This document shows positions 16,610 to 25,013 of a stretch of DNA of 64,000 nucleotides, piece by piece (the stretch's first letter is position 1; each line of letters starts with the position of its first letter). The stretch comes from Spirochaetaceae bacterium. Lineage in GTDB: Bacteria > Spirochaetota > Spirochaetia > Treponematales > Breznakiellaceae. Location of the stretch: the NCBI GenBank assembly GCA_031278215.1, contig JAITKV010000039.1, forward strand, positions 1-64,000. Direction: 5' to 3'. A program made the position numbers and the translations under genes. The notes under the pieces were generated by a model, which saw only the letters and a list, made by a program, of their open reading frames with translations, was not told where the DNA came from and did not search any database.

Positions 16610-18589
16610 CTATCTGGAAATTGAAATTCCCCCCTCCAGAGTCTTATACCTCCGGGCCAGGGCATTTTCGTCACCGGGATTCTCCACATTAAGGTACAAA
16701 GAATAGCGGACGTCCGGGGACACGGTAACCTGGGCAAGAAGGCCCCCGGTGGAACCGGTATTATCCTTGGCGGAAAGGCGGCTTATCCCGTCAAAGGGGT
16801 ATTTTGCCGCAACCACGTCGTTCCAGTATTCCATATTCTTAACCCCCAGCCGCTCGTCGGGTTTAATATGCTGGTGGATCATAAAGTAGTCGTTCCCCTT
16901 GATGTCCCGCTGAACAATAAGAGAGCGGAAACCGTATTCTATTTTGTCGTCCCGCTGATAATAGGCGGGGACCATGAACAGGGTGGACTGGGAGGTCCAG
17001 TCAAAGACGGAATTATCCGCCGTAAAGGACAACTGGGGAAAGTGAAGACTGACGCTTTTTTCAGTTTCGTCCCAGTTAAGGGAAAACTGCTCCAAAGAAG
17101 AGGGGATCCATTTTTTGAGGGTTAGGAATTCGTTCCATTCCTGCATGTCCCCCCTGTAGGCGGCGACAATGCGGTCGCAGGCGGCCTCCATATCCCATTC
17201 ATAGATATACCGGTCCCCCGAATCCTGGCGGGTCATAAAAATAACCGGTCCGTTTGGCATGGGAAGTATATACGCAAGTATAACCGCATCTTCAAACTCC
17301 AGAAGCCACCAGGTTTTAATCCACGTTCTGCCCTGCTTATCCCGGTATTCCGAAACTTCCACGGGTTCTCCAAAGGAAAGGATCCGGTATTTCCCCGTGT
17401 TCCCCAAAGTCCGTTCCATGCTGATCCCGGAAAGAACCATATCCATGGCGGCCCTGGGGTCCGTATTAAGCTGTTCCAGCGGGGCGGATTTGGGCCGGCG
17501 GATCTTTATCAGAAAAAAGCCGGACACCAGCGCTTCCAATATCATGCCGTCATCGTTAAGGGCAAAATTCCGCACCTCCAGATCCGAAATTTTCCATTGA
17601 TCGTCGTTCTTATCCACAAAGGCAAATTCGGGAAAATCCGAACTAACGGTTTGATTAAGGATATAGCGGTTATTGGGCCCCTCCAAATAAACCGGCGCTT
17701 CGGCAAAAACCTGTTCCATGGCCGCGGGGTAATGGGCCTTGTAGGCCTCGAAGATCCTGCTTTGCAGTTCTTTATACGGGGCGGGCAGGGCCGCGTCGGT
17801 CTCGAAGACCCTGTCCACATGGTTGGCCAGAAGCAAATGGCCGTAGGTGGCCCGGCGCCTAAAATGGGTTGCAGCAGAGGGGGTGGAAAGGACCTCCGCC
17901 ACGGGCAGGGAATAGAGGATGTTGTCCCGCAGGGCTATGACCACCCCCAGAACCTTCCCCTCCGGCGTTACCAGGGGCCCCCCGGAATTGCCGGGGTTGC
18001 CGTCGGCGGAGGATTTTAACAGGTTCCAGCGGCCTTCTTCTTCCTCCGGAACCGTGCCCAGCACCAGGCCGTTCCGCATTACAATCCCCTCTCCCAGGGC
18101 ATTGCCGATGCTGTACACCTGGGAACTGACGGAAAATTCCGGATCCAGTTCAAACCAGGCGCTGAAGGTCCTGTCCTTAACGGTAAAAACCAAAAAATCC
18201 TTTTCGTTGGAGGCCTTGGTAATCCGATCAATTTCGTATACGTTTCCGCCGGAATCCCGAATATAGTATTCTGTAAAAACATCACTTTCGCTGCTTAAAT
18301 CGATTACATGAAAGGCGGTGATCGCTTCGGTGGCGGAGATCGAAAAAGCCGTACCGATGGAATAGTAGGCGTCGCTGCGGATAGCGTAGGGAAGGACCGA
18401 CCAGTCCGGTTTCTTGTCGTATACAATATTTCTTTCTTCCGGTTTTTTTACCACCACTTCAAAGACCGCATCCTTAACCAGCGCCTGCAGCTTGGGAGAA
18501 AATCCGGCGCCGGCGCTTACCTGCTGGGACCGGCAAGAAAAAAACAAAGCCAAAAGCGGTATTATAAAGACAAGAAACTGCTTTTTCAT
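16610..18589 (-). CDS. Trypsin-like serine protease lipoprotein with long C-terminal extension
   Basis: Signal sequence with lipobox LALFFSC (Cys19) indicates a membrane-anchored periplasmic lipoprotein. Residues ~35-235 form an S1C/DegP-type protease: His94 in AITAFHVID, Asp131 in NEKDFLVFTV and Ser202 in GNPGNSGGPLV make the triad. No PDZ domain is visible; the remaining ~420 residues are a beta-rich region I do not recognise. AAGGAG precedes the ATG by about 7 nt. It could act in envelope quality control, but the unusual C-terminus may instead give it a specific target. Monocistronic by appearance, upstream of the lolA-like promoter. Confidence 0.8.
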   Translation of the reverse strand: MKKQFLVFIIPLLALFFSCRSQQVSAGAGFSPKLQALVKDAVFEVVVKKPEERNIVYDKKPDWSVLPYAIRSDAYYSIGTAFSISATEAITAFHVIDLSSESDVFTEYYIRDSGGNVYEIDRITKASNEKDFLVFTVKDRTFSAWFELDPEFSVSSQVYSIGNALGEGIVMRNGLVLGTVPEEEEGRWNLLKSSADGNPGNSGGPLVTPEGKVLGVVIALRDNILYSLPVAEVLSTPSAATHFRRRATYGHLLLANHVDRVFETDAALPAPYKELQSRIFEAYKAHYPAAMEQVFAEAPVYLEGPNNRYILNQTVSSDFPEFAFVDKNDDQWKISDLEVRNFALNDDGMILEALVSGFFLIKIRRPKSAPLEQLNTDPRAAMDMVLSGISMERTLGNTGKYRILSFGEPVEVSEYRDKQGRTWIKTWWLLEFEDAVILAYILPMPNGPVIFMTRQDSGDRYIYEWDMEAACDRIVAAYRGDMQEWNEFLTLKKWIPSSLEQFSLNWDETEKSVSLHFPQLSFTADNSVFDWTSQSTLFMVPAYYQRDDKIEYGFRSLIVQRDIKGNDYFMIHQHIKPDERLGVKNMEYWNDVVAAKYPFDGISRLSAKDNTGSTGGLLAQVTVSPDVRYSLYLNVENPGDENALARRYKTLEGGISISR

Positions 18590-18614
18590 GAAAAACTCCT
18601 TACCAGTAAGCCTG

Positions 18615-18639
18615 TTCTAAAACCCGGCCGGTTTTACAA
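18615..18639. repeat. Intergenic hairpin, GTTC...GAAC family copy 2 (divergent)
   Basis: AAAACC (18619-18624) and GGTTTT (18630-18635) pair across CGGCC, bracketed by GTTCT and ACAAC. It lies just upstream of the protease gene. Further right, CCAGGAA (18686-18692)/TTCCTGG (18702-18708) and ATCCCC (18720-18725)/GGGGAT (18730-18735) are two more perfect hairpins, which could end argR transcription. Confidence 0.4.
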
Positions 18640-18826
18640 CAAGCCTTTGGAGAAAACTACTATTTCTTTATGAGTTAAGCATTTGCCAGGAAGTAACAAA
18701 GTTCCTGGACGTTCCCAGTATCCCCTAAAGGGGATTCCCTGTCAATCCGCGGGTGGCGCCATCGAAAATGCCGCAGAATTACCCGCCGCTCCTTCTGTAA
18801 GCGCGATTAAAGCACGCGCACGGGCC

Positions 18827-19303
18827 CTAGTCTTCCAGTTCCGGTATGCTTTCCTTCATCCGGGCAAGAAAATCCTCGCCGCTTACCCCCTCCCGAAGGG
18901 CCACAAAAACCGTATTGTCCCTGCCCGAAAGGGTGCCCATCACCTCATCTAAGGCCAGGTTATCCACCGCCAGGGCTACCACGTCGGAATGTCCGGAGTA
19001 GGTTTTAATTACCGCCATGTTTCCGGACCAATCGATGGAAATATAGCCCCGCAAAAAATCATTGATATAGGTCCGTTCCGTTTCCTGCCGCTCGTCTTCG
19101 CCGGGGAGGGAGTACACATAGCCGTTATGGCCGTCGGAAATTTTGCCGACTTTTAGGAGTTTTAGGTCCCTGGACAGCGTGGCCTGGGTAACGGTAAAGC
19201 CCTCTTTTTCCAAATGACCCAAAAGGGCCTCTTGCGATTCGATGCGGTATGTTTTTATTAGTTTTCGGACGGCCTTTAGGCGCGCTAACCGCTCCTTCAT
19301 CAT
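18827..19303 (-). CDS. argR: ArgR family arginine repressor
   Basis: Arginine-responsive DNA-binding regulator, 158 residues. The N-terminal winged helix is seen in SQEALLGHLEKEGFTVTQATLSRDLK, and the C-terminal oligomerisation/arginine-binding domain contains SGHSDVVALAVDNLALDEVMGTLSGRDNTVF. Two ATGs open the frame (19303 and 19300). It is alone on its strand, divergent from radC, and its promoter lies inside a palindrome that overlaps the start codon, suggesting self-regulation. An argA-type gene 19 kb away is a plausible target. Confidence 0.9.
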   Translation of the reverse strand: MMKERLARLKAVRKLIKTYRIESQEALLGHLEKEGFTVTQATLSRDLKLLKVGKISDGHNGYVYSLPGEDERQETERTYINDFLRGYISIDWSGNMAVIKTYSGHSDVVALAVDNLALDEVMGTLSGRDNTVFVALREGVSGEDFLARMKESIPELED

Positions 19304-19338
19304 GCATAAATATACAGTATTTTGGTTGTTTTATGCAA
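19301..19338 (-). promoter_or_regulatory. argR promoter within an 8-bp inverted repeat
   Basis: TTGCAT (19338-19333), 18 nt, TATATT (19314-19309), then 5 nt to the first ATG. TGCATAAA (19303-19310) and TTTATGCA (19330-19337) are perfect inverted arms covering the -35 box at one end and the -10 box and start codon at the other. This fits autorepression by ArgR and a leaderless message. Confidence 0.5.
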
Positions 19339-19506
19339 TAGTTTTCGGAATTCGCCTTCCAGGGAGGGGAGCGGTCTACGGGCCGGAAGTAATTGCCCTC
19401 CCCCTCAGGGCCATCCGGGTCTTCTTCCGGCGCCCCTGCGGGAAACCCCTGCCGCCCTTGATCATATCTAGCCAGGGTTTTCGGAGCTTCCCGTAATTTT
19501 TTGCTT

Positions 19507-19548
19507 CGTTTTGATTTGTTCGTTTTGATTTGTTCGTTTTGATTTGAT
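19507..19548. repeat. Three 14-bp tandem repeats upstream of radC
   Basis: CGTTTTGATTTGTT occurs at 19507-19520 and 19521-19534, with a third copy ending -AT at 19535-19548. AT-rich and intergenic, 37 nt before the radC start. May be a binding array or a slippage tract. Confidence 0.7.
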
Positions 19549-19584
19549 TAAAGCATTTCCGGGCTTTTTGCCCTATACAGGAAT

Positions 19585-20355
19585 ATGATCGAAGATTTTC
19601 AAGGGGCCCCGGCGGGGATCGGGGAGGACCGGGAGCTAAGGTACCTGTCGGGCTTTGGTCCGGCAGAATTTACCAGCGGCGCCGGAGATTTCCGGAATCT
19701 GCCCAAGGAATACCGGCCCCGGGAACGGCTTTACCGGGAGGGGGCCTCTGCCCTGTCGGACCGGGAACTGCTTTGCGTCCTGCTCAGCACCGGAATTAAG
19801 GGAAAGCCCGTGGATGTCCTGGCGGATGAAGTGCTGGATAAGCTGGACCGCTGCGGGGACGTACCGCCGGTAAATGAACTGGCAAAGATTAACGGCCTGG
19901 GAATAGCCAAGGCCTCTGTGGTTGCCGCGATGCTGGAACTGGGCCGCCGGCGCTGGGGACAGCCGGGAACGCGGATCGGTCTGCCGTCGGACGCCTATAG
20001 CCTTATCCGGCATTACGCCGACCGCCGGCAGGAACGCTTTATCTGTATTTCCCTAAACGGCGCCCACGAAATACTGGCTATCCGGCTGGTAACCGTGGGG
20101 CTTGTAAACAAGACCATCGTGCATCCCCGGGAAGTCTTTTCCGATCCTCTCCAGGACAGGGCCAGCGCCGTATGCGTGGCCCACAACCATCCTTCCGGCA
20201 GGCTGGAACCTTCCAGCGAGGATAATGAAATTACCTGGAGACTGCGCTCGGCCGCGGAAATTCTGGGGCTGCGGTTTCTTGACCACCTTATTTTTTCCGA
20301 CCGGGGATTTTTTAGTTACAGCCAGGCGGGATTACTGCGCCCGGCCCATAAATGA
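19585..20355 (+). CDS. radC: RadC-like JAB/JAMM domain protein
   Basis: Residues ~40-125 hold the N-terminal helix-hairpin-helix region (SDRELLCVLLSTG, INGLGIAKA); residues ~130-250 the JAMM metalloprotease-like fold, with the metal motif HNHPSG...EDNE (His200, His202, Asp213). Proteins of this family were first linked to DNA repair, but their biochemical role is unsettled. AGGAA lies just before the ATG and a TATACA box (19574-19579) ends 5 nt before it. About 30 residues precede the conserved N-terminus. It diverges from argR. Confidence 0.88.
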   Translation: MIEDFQGAPAGIGEDRELRYLSGFGPAEFTSGAGDFRNLPKEYRPRERLYREGASALSDRELLCVLLSTGIKGKPVDVLADEVLDKLDRCGDVPPVNELAKINGLGIAKASVVAAMLELGRRRWGQPGTRIGLPSDAYSLIRHYADRRQERFICISLNGAHEILAIRLVTVGLVNKTIVHPREVFSDPLQDRASAVCVAHNHPSGRLEPSSEDNEITWRLRSAAEILGLRFLDHLIFSDRGFFSYSQAGLLRPAHK

Positions 20356-20496
20356 TCCGCGGCGCAGGTCCGCCGGCGGGGTAAAAGTCTTCCAGTTTAT
20401 GAACCGCCCTAAAATCGCCGTCCTGGACATCCCGCCAATCCTGAAAAAGGAAAAAACCACAAAAGGCAGGCCGGGAACGCGCTGTACATGGCTTTG

Positions 20497-21933
20497 TTAT
20501 AGGCCTTCACTGACCAGTTTGCCAAGCCCTCTGTCCAGCCGAATCCGTACACGCCTAAGGGGCTCCGAAACAAAGAGCGCGATTTGGCATATCTCGATAA
20601 GGGTTCCCGGGGCGATTTCCCCGCTTACCTCCACCGCGGCCCCTTCGAATGCGTTCAGCCTGCCCAAAATAGCGGTAATCTGCTCCCCCAGCTTTTTTTG
20701 TTCCTCTTCAAGCCGGACCTGAATTTCTTCCATTTTTTTTCGCCGTTCATCCTGGGCCGGAGACGGGGGAAGTTCGGCTTCGGAAGCCAGCAGCTTTCGC
20801 AGTTTGTTAAGTTTGGCAGAGAGGACCCTCATCTGGTAGTTGCATTTTTCTTTTTCCTGCTGGGCGGTAAAGTCCACTCCGCAGTGAATCCGGGTGGCTT
20901 TTCCGGTTTTTTTGCCGATCCCCCCGGTCACTATGCCCTGGACGGCGTAAATCTCCCCTCCCAGGATCTTTCCCTTCTCTCCCATTTCAAGCTTTTCCAG
21001 GGTAAAAACCGCGGAATTAACAATATCCGCCTCCACGGTAATTGTTTTACGGGCCGCGACCTTGCAGTTTTCGATAAACTTTGCCTTTAGGGCGCCCCCC
21101 ACCTTTACCAAGGCCCGGCCCCGGCCTATGATCCCCCCCGAAACGGTTAAGTCCGTTTTGGTGATCGCATCGGTTACGTCAAAGGTTTGTTTGATCGTAA
21201 CGGAGCCCCCGGAGTATATTTTAAAACCGTCCGAGACCGGTCCTTCGATTTCTACGTCCCCGGGGAAGATAATATGCCCCGTCCGGTAGTCCACCGCCCC
21301 CTTAATAACCAGAGAATTCTGAACATTAAGGACCCCCTGCTCTATGATAAGCTGACCGTTAATATTCGCATAGATAAAGGTTCCGTCGCTGCGGGTATTA
21401 GCCCCCGGAGAGACCCCTTCGGGCCGCAGGGCGCCGTGGGGAAGGACCGTCCCGTAAATATCCTTGCCCTCTTTGCCCGCCTTGCGGGATTTTAGCTTTG
21501 CCAGGGCCTGGTCTTTTTTAACAATGATAAAAGGGGAATAGGCGCGGTAATCCACCCTGTCGTTACCCTGGGGTTCCGGTTCCGGCGCCCGAAGGTTGGG
21601 ATTAACCTGGTAATATTCCAGAACCTCGTTTACCGGAGGATTCCCCCGGGCAATGGCCAGATCCCGGACAATTTTATGATTCAGGTTACAGGACGCCACC
21701 GCTTTTTGTATGTTCTCCCAGAGGATGCCGTGGACCACATTAAGGCGATTCAGGGCCGAGGCAATATAATCGATACTGAGGGGCTTTCCGCCGGCCATGG
21801 AGGGATAAAAATCCGCCCGTAATTCCAGTTTATCCTCCGAAAAGATCGCCGACACGTTGGAATCGTTTTTGTCGCCGGGAAGGAGCAAAACCCGGTTGGT
21901 TTGATCGGTCCTGTTCTTTTCCTGTTCTTCCAT
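20497..21933 (-). CDS. DUF342/FapA-like polymer-forming protein
   Basis: About 478 residues from the ATG at 21933 (MEEQEKNRTDQ); a longer TTG frame to 22047 adds 38 residues of unlikely coding sequence. The N-terminal part is FapA-like, with RADFYPSMAGGKPLS and YRAYSPFIIVKKDQALAKL. The middle is a right-handed beta-helix read from repeated hydrophobic-Gly steps (GQLIIEQGVLNVQNSLVIKGAV, in parts; GDVEIEGPVSDGFKIYSGGSV). A coiled coil follows (about 390-450) with QEKEKCNYQMRVLSAKLNKLRKLL. The Vibrio relative FapA is linked to flagellar assembly. Cytoplasmic by lack of a signal. A TTGCAA-17-GATAGT pair ends 9 nt before the ATG. Confidence 0.82.
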   Translation of the reverse strand: MEEQEKNRTDQTNRVLLLPGDKNDSNVSAIFSEDKLELRADFYPSMAGGKPLSIDYIASALNRLNVVHGILWENIQKAVASCNLNHKIVRDLAIARGNPPVNEVLEYYQVNPNLRAPEPEPQGNDRVDYRAYSPFIIVKKDQALAKLKSRKAGKEGKDIYGTVLPHGALRPEGVSPGANTRSDGTFIYANINGQLIIEQGVLNVQNSLVIKGAVDYRTGHIIFPGDVEIEGPVSDGFKIYSGGSVTIKQTFDVTDAITKTDLTVSGGIIGRGRALVKVGGALKAKFIENCKVAARKTITVEADIVNSAVFTLEKLEMGEKGKILGGEIYAVQGIVTGGIGKKTGKATRIHCGVDFTAQQEKEKCNYQMRVLSAKLNKLRKLLASEAELPPSPAQDERRKKMEEIQVRLEEEQKKLGEQITAILGRLNAFEGAAVEVSGEIAPGTLIEICQIALFVSEPLRRVRIRLDRGLGKLVSEGL

Positions 21934-21942
21934 ACTTATATT

Positions 21943-21971
21943 ACTATCGGCTAAAACACAAAATATTGCAA
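21943..21971 (-). promoter_or_regulatory. Candidate promoter of the fapA-like gene
   Basis: TTGCAA (21971-21966), 17 nt, GATAGT (21948-21943), 9 nt to ATG. The -10 is weak; TAATAT (21943-21938) overlaps it as an alternative. Either choice predicts a leader of a few nt at most. Confidence 0.35.
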
Positions 21972-22225
21972 AGCGTGGGCATTTTACTACGCTTTTTATT
22001 AAGTTTGAACCCGGGGCATCCGGTGTTCCGGCAAATAAAGATTTCAACCGTACCGCAACATAGTTTTGGGATTGGGGAATTCTGAAAACCTGGCGGGATT
22101 TTTAGCGGTTTCCTGCGGTGTTTACCGCGGCGGATGCGCTATTTTCAAGGATATTGCATCTAATAGCAAATATTTCGAGCCGCTTATATATATTTGCGTA
22201 CGGGAACCATAGCCTATGGCGGCCC
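21972..22225. other. Divergent intergenic stretch with no gene
   Basis: Together with the flanking promoters this makes about 330 nt without a credible gene between the fapA-like gene and the glucosaminidase gene. Both strands have only short frames with non-ATG starts. No structured RNA was recognised. Confidence 0.5.
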
Positions 22226-22256
22226 TTTACACGGCGCTAAACTACGCCGATATACT
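22226..22256 (+). promoter_or_regulatory. Candidate promoter of the glucosaminidase gene, predicted leaderless
   Basis: TTTACA (22226-22231), 19 nt, TATACT (22251-22256), then 6 nt to the ATG at 22263. The -10 is strong; the spacer is long. Confidence 0.4.
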
Positions 22257-22262
22257 AAAAAG

Positions 22263-23063
22263 ATGCGATTCCTCATGTCCTTTTTGCTGCTTTGTTCCAT
22301 CCTGGGCGCGGAACTGTACGCAAGGCCCCGGTCACGAAGAAAAGAATCCGCGGAGGCGCCGGAGGTTCCCGCGGCCGCGGAAATCTCCCCGGAAAACCCG
22401 GTGGTGGTAGAGGCGGTATTTCCGCCGGAGGCCCTTCCGGTGATCATCATAGAGGATCTGCCCGCCGGTCTCCGGCTTATTCTGGGCAGGGGGGAACTCG
22501 ACGCGGCGCTGCTTTCTTCATTTTTGCTGAATGAAAATAAACGTGCCGGCAGGGAATTTATTGAACAACTGGTGGACTTTTACATTCTTGAGGCGGCCGC
22601 GGAAGGAATCAACCACGACGTGGCCTTTGCCCAAATGTGCCTGGAAACCGGGTTCCTTCGCTTTGGGGGGCTTGTCAGCGCGGAGATGAACAATTTCTGC
22701 GGCCTGGGCTCCATAGGGCCCGGCCAGCCGGGAGAAAAATTCCCCTCGGTGCAGATTGGCATTCGCGCCCATATTCAGCACCTACAGGCCTATGCCACAA
22801 ATCTGCCCCTGCGGGGAAACCTGGTGGACCCCCGGTACCGCTTTGTCCGCCGGGGATCGGCGCCGGTGATCCAGGCCCTAGCCGGCTCCTGGGCGGCGGA
22901 TAAACAATACGCCGTCAAGATAGAAGCGATCCTTCAACGGCTTTACCGTTACAGAGAACTATTCTCCGCCGAATCCGCCGCGGGTCTTCCCGCCGCCGGG
23001 ACTTCCGCCGGCACTTCCGCCGCCGGGCTTCCCGCCGCCGGGACTTCCGCCGACTCCCCGTAA
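22263..23063 (+). CDS. Exported glucosaminidase-domain protein
   Basis: About 266 residues from the ATG at 22263, where a typical signal peptide begins (MRFLMSFLLLCSILGAELYA); a TTG at 22194 would put 23 unlikely residues before it. The region AAAEGINHDVAFAQMCLETGFLRFGG with a following NNFCGLG and GIRAHIQHLQAY is the glucosaminidase (LytG/FlgJ-like) fold; Glu in CLETGFL is the likely catalytic acid. It probably cuts peptidoglycan glycan strands in the periplasm. The last ~30 residues are Ala/Gly/Pro/Ser/Thr repeats that overlap, on the other strand, the tail of the convergent lipoprotein gene. Confidence 0.83.
   Translation: MRFLMSFLLLCSILGAELYARPRSRRKESAEAPEVPAAAEISPENPVVVEAVFPPEALPVIIIEDLPAGLRLILGRGELDAALLSSFLLNENKRAGREFIEQLVDFYILEAAAEGINHDVAFAQMCLETGFLRFGGLVSAEMNNFCGLGSIGPGQPGEKFPSVQIGIRAHIQHLQAYATNLPLRGNLVDPRYRFVRRGSAPVIQALAGSWAADKQYAVKIEAILQRLYRYRELFSAESAAGLPAAGTSAGTSAAGLPAAGTSADSP
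22949..23063. repeat. Repeat region coding on both strands at a convergent gene overlap
   Basis: GC-rich imperfect repeats (units around GCCGCCGGGACTTCC) encode AAGLPAAGTSAG on the plus strand and AEVPAAGSPAAEVP on the minus strand. Both C-terminal tails come from this single 115-bp tract. Confidence 0.75.
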
Positions 23064-24244
23064 CCGTCTTCCTCCCCGGGCCTTAAGGGCGGTTTAACGA
23101 TAATCCAGCCCCGGCCAAAGCGCTGGGCTTCCTTAAAAAGCGGGGCCCCTTCGCTGTTTTTCCCTTCCAGATCCTCTTCGTCCAGGGGCCAGGGCAGGAC
23201 GTCGCTGAGGGGAGGCCCGTAGATGGCAAAGCCGCCGGCCAGGGACTGGACAAGGGCGGTTCCGCCGCCGGCCCGCCCCAAAACATTTTCCCGCTCCAGG
23301 CCGGGCAGCCTAAGCCGGGCCGTAAGAACGGAAAGAACCGGATCCGAAAGACGGTGGGCCCGGACAGGAAGGAGCGGACCCTCTACCACCACCAGGATAT
23401 CTTTTCCCCGGTTGTAGCTTTTTACATAGATCCCGGTAAGAGAAAGATCTTCTCCCTGGGTTTTTAAAACCCAGGGAACGGGAAAGGCGGCTTTTACCAC
23501 CGGCCCGTCACTGGTCCAGTCCCGGCCGGGGAGAAGGGAATTCGAGATAAAGGCAAAGGCAAAGGCCGTGCTGACTTCCGGCGGAATATCCCGGCCCGTA
23601 AATTCGCCGCGGCCCTGTTCCGAAGAAAGGTATTCAAAGGGAACGGACGCCGCCTGGGGAATAAAGCGGCTCCCTTCCCGGTCTATTTGTATGATCCCCC
23701 TGCTAAAACGCTGGACCGCGGCCCCCTGGGAAAACCCCAGTTCCTCCAGGGGGATGCCGTAGCCGGCGGCCCCATTAGCCCGGTTAATACCGGCGCTTAT
23801 CCCGTACTGGTGCAGAACCCTTCCAAAGACCGAATACACGGGGCTTCCCGCCGGACCGTTGTAATCCCGCAGGGCCAGCACCAGCCCCGGTATTCCCCAG
23901 GAGTTCATCTCCGTATCCGAGCTTGCCCAATTCTGGGTCCAGCCTTCGGGGGTCCTTTCGGGCCAGGGGTTAACCCTGTCGCTCCCCAGAACCCCCCTAA
24001 GGGGAAGCCCCCGGATCAGGGCCTCCACATAGGCTTCCTGGAAGGCCCTCCTTAGCTCCCCGGACTCCTCCGTCGGGTCCTCGGACCGGGCCCCCGCATC
24101 GGAGGGGACGGTCAGGTTTGGCAGAATTTGAGGAACAAAGTACAGGTCCCCGCTTGGGGGAAGCTCCGAAGGCCCGCCGGCGGCGCAGCCGGAAAAAAGC
24201 AGCAAAGATACGGCTAAAAACAACACAGGATACCGCCCCGTCAT
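22949..24244 (-). CDS. Lipoprotein of unknown function
   Basis: 431 residues with a signal sequence and lipobox LLLFSGC (Cys20). The mature protein has no domain I recognise; it contains many aromatic and Pro/Gly residues and segments such as SVFGRVLHQYGISAGINRANGAAGYGIP. The C-terminal ~35 residues are an Ala/Glu/Val/Pro repeat. It follows the 24248-24835 gene after 3 nt, so they are co-transcribed. Its last 115 nt overlap the convergent glucosaminidase gene. Probably a spirochaete-specific envelope lipoprotein. Confidence 0.75.
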   Translation of the reverse strand: MTGRYPVLFLAVSLLLFSGCAAGGPSELPPSGDLYFVPQILPNLTVPSDAGARSEDPTEESGELRRAFQEAYVEALIRGLPLRGVLGSDRVNPWPERTPEGWTQNWASSDTEMNSWGIPGLVLALRDYNGPAGSPVYSVFGRVLHQYGISAGINRANGAAGYGIPLEELGFSQGAAVQRFSRGIIQIDREGSRFIPQAASVPFEYLSSEQGRGEFTGRDIPPEVSTAFAFAFISNSLLPGRDWTSDGPVVKAAFPVPWVLKTQGEDLSLTGIYVKSYNRGKDILVVVEGPLLPVRAHRLSDPVLSVLTARLRLPGLERENVLGRAGGGTALVQSLAGGFAIYGPPLSDVLPWPLDEEDLEGKNSEGAPLFKEAQRFGRGWIIVKPPLRPGEEDGYGESAEVPAAGSPAAEVPAEVPAAGRPAADSAENSSL

Positions 24245-24247
24245 AAT

Positions 24248-24835
24248 TTACCTAAGCCCCCTTAGCTTTAACAGAATGAACAGACTGTGGGCGCCGCCCA
24301 TGGCTTTAAGCCGTTCAAAACTTTCTTTTGTTTCCGTATCCGAGCCGGAAAGGATTAGATCGTTTCCCCGCCGGCGGTACCACAGGTAATGCTTGGAATG
24401 GATTGTATTCCATTTGCGCCGGACGGCGTTCATCTGCCCTTCCAGCCGTTCTGCTAAAATTATATGATTTTCTTCCCCCGTAAGCCAGTATGCATCATCT
24501 TCGGTAAAAAAAATTACCGCCCGGCGAAAGCCCTCTGCCGTGGAGGCGTCGTTTCGGAAGCCGTCGAAGACCAGGTTTTGCTTTGCAAGACTTAGATCAT
24601 AGCCCTGGCGCCGTAAGGATCTGCGGAGTTCGGTTACTTCTTCCCGCACCTTCTTTGCCGTATCGCTGCTGTTCCCGGAGCTTTGCAATTCCCGCCGCCA
24701 AAGGCGGAGCTGATCTTCGTACTGCTGAAAAACCGGGGTCCTGCTAAGAAAGTGGGAGGTCTCCGAAAGCAGGCGCCAGGTATCCGAAAAACGATCCCGC
24801 AGCAGATCTCCTAGAAAAGCGGATTTTTTTTCCAT
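24248..24835 (-). CDS. Conserved-looking cytoplasmic protein of unknown function
   Basis: 195 residues, mostly helical and charged, no signal peptide. Segments such as YEDQLRLWRRELQ and KKVREEVTELRRSLRRQGYDLS suggest a coiled coil in the first half; the second half has more aromatic residues (KHYLWYRRRGNDLILSGSD). No family recognised. It is first of a two-gene unit with the lipoprotein 3 nt downstream. The ATG has no close ribosome site (GGAG is 13 nt away). Confidence 0.65.
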   Translation of the reverse strand: MEKKSAFLGDLLRDRFSDTWRLLSETSHFLSRTPVFQQYEDQLRLWRRELQSSGNSSDTAKKVREEVTELRRSLRRQGYDLSLAKQNLVFDGFRNDASTAEGFRRAVIFFTEDDAYWLTGEENHIILAERLEGQMNAVRRKWNTIHSKHYLWYRRRGNDLILSGSDTETKESFERLKAMGGAHSLFILLKLRGLR

Positions 24836-24976
24836 TTTATGCGTGCAGCTCCGCCAGCGTTATCCCGGCATTACGCGAAAAGAAACCCGCCGAACGCCGG
24901 AATGATACCAAGCCAAAAACTCCGGAACCCCGGGGTTTCCGGAACCTTTTTGTATACAGTCAACTATAAACCATAA

Positions 24977-25005
24977 TTGACTTTCATTGCAAAGCGTCTT
25001 ATAGT
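24977..25005 (+). promoter_or_regulatory. Strong promoter of the PilZ gene, predicted leaderless
   Basis: TTGACT (24977-24982), exactly 17 nt, TATAGT (25000-25005), then 8 nt to the ATG at 25014. Both boxes match the consensus at five of six positions. Confidence 0.6.
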
Positions 25006-25013
25006 AATGGGGA

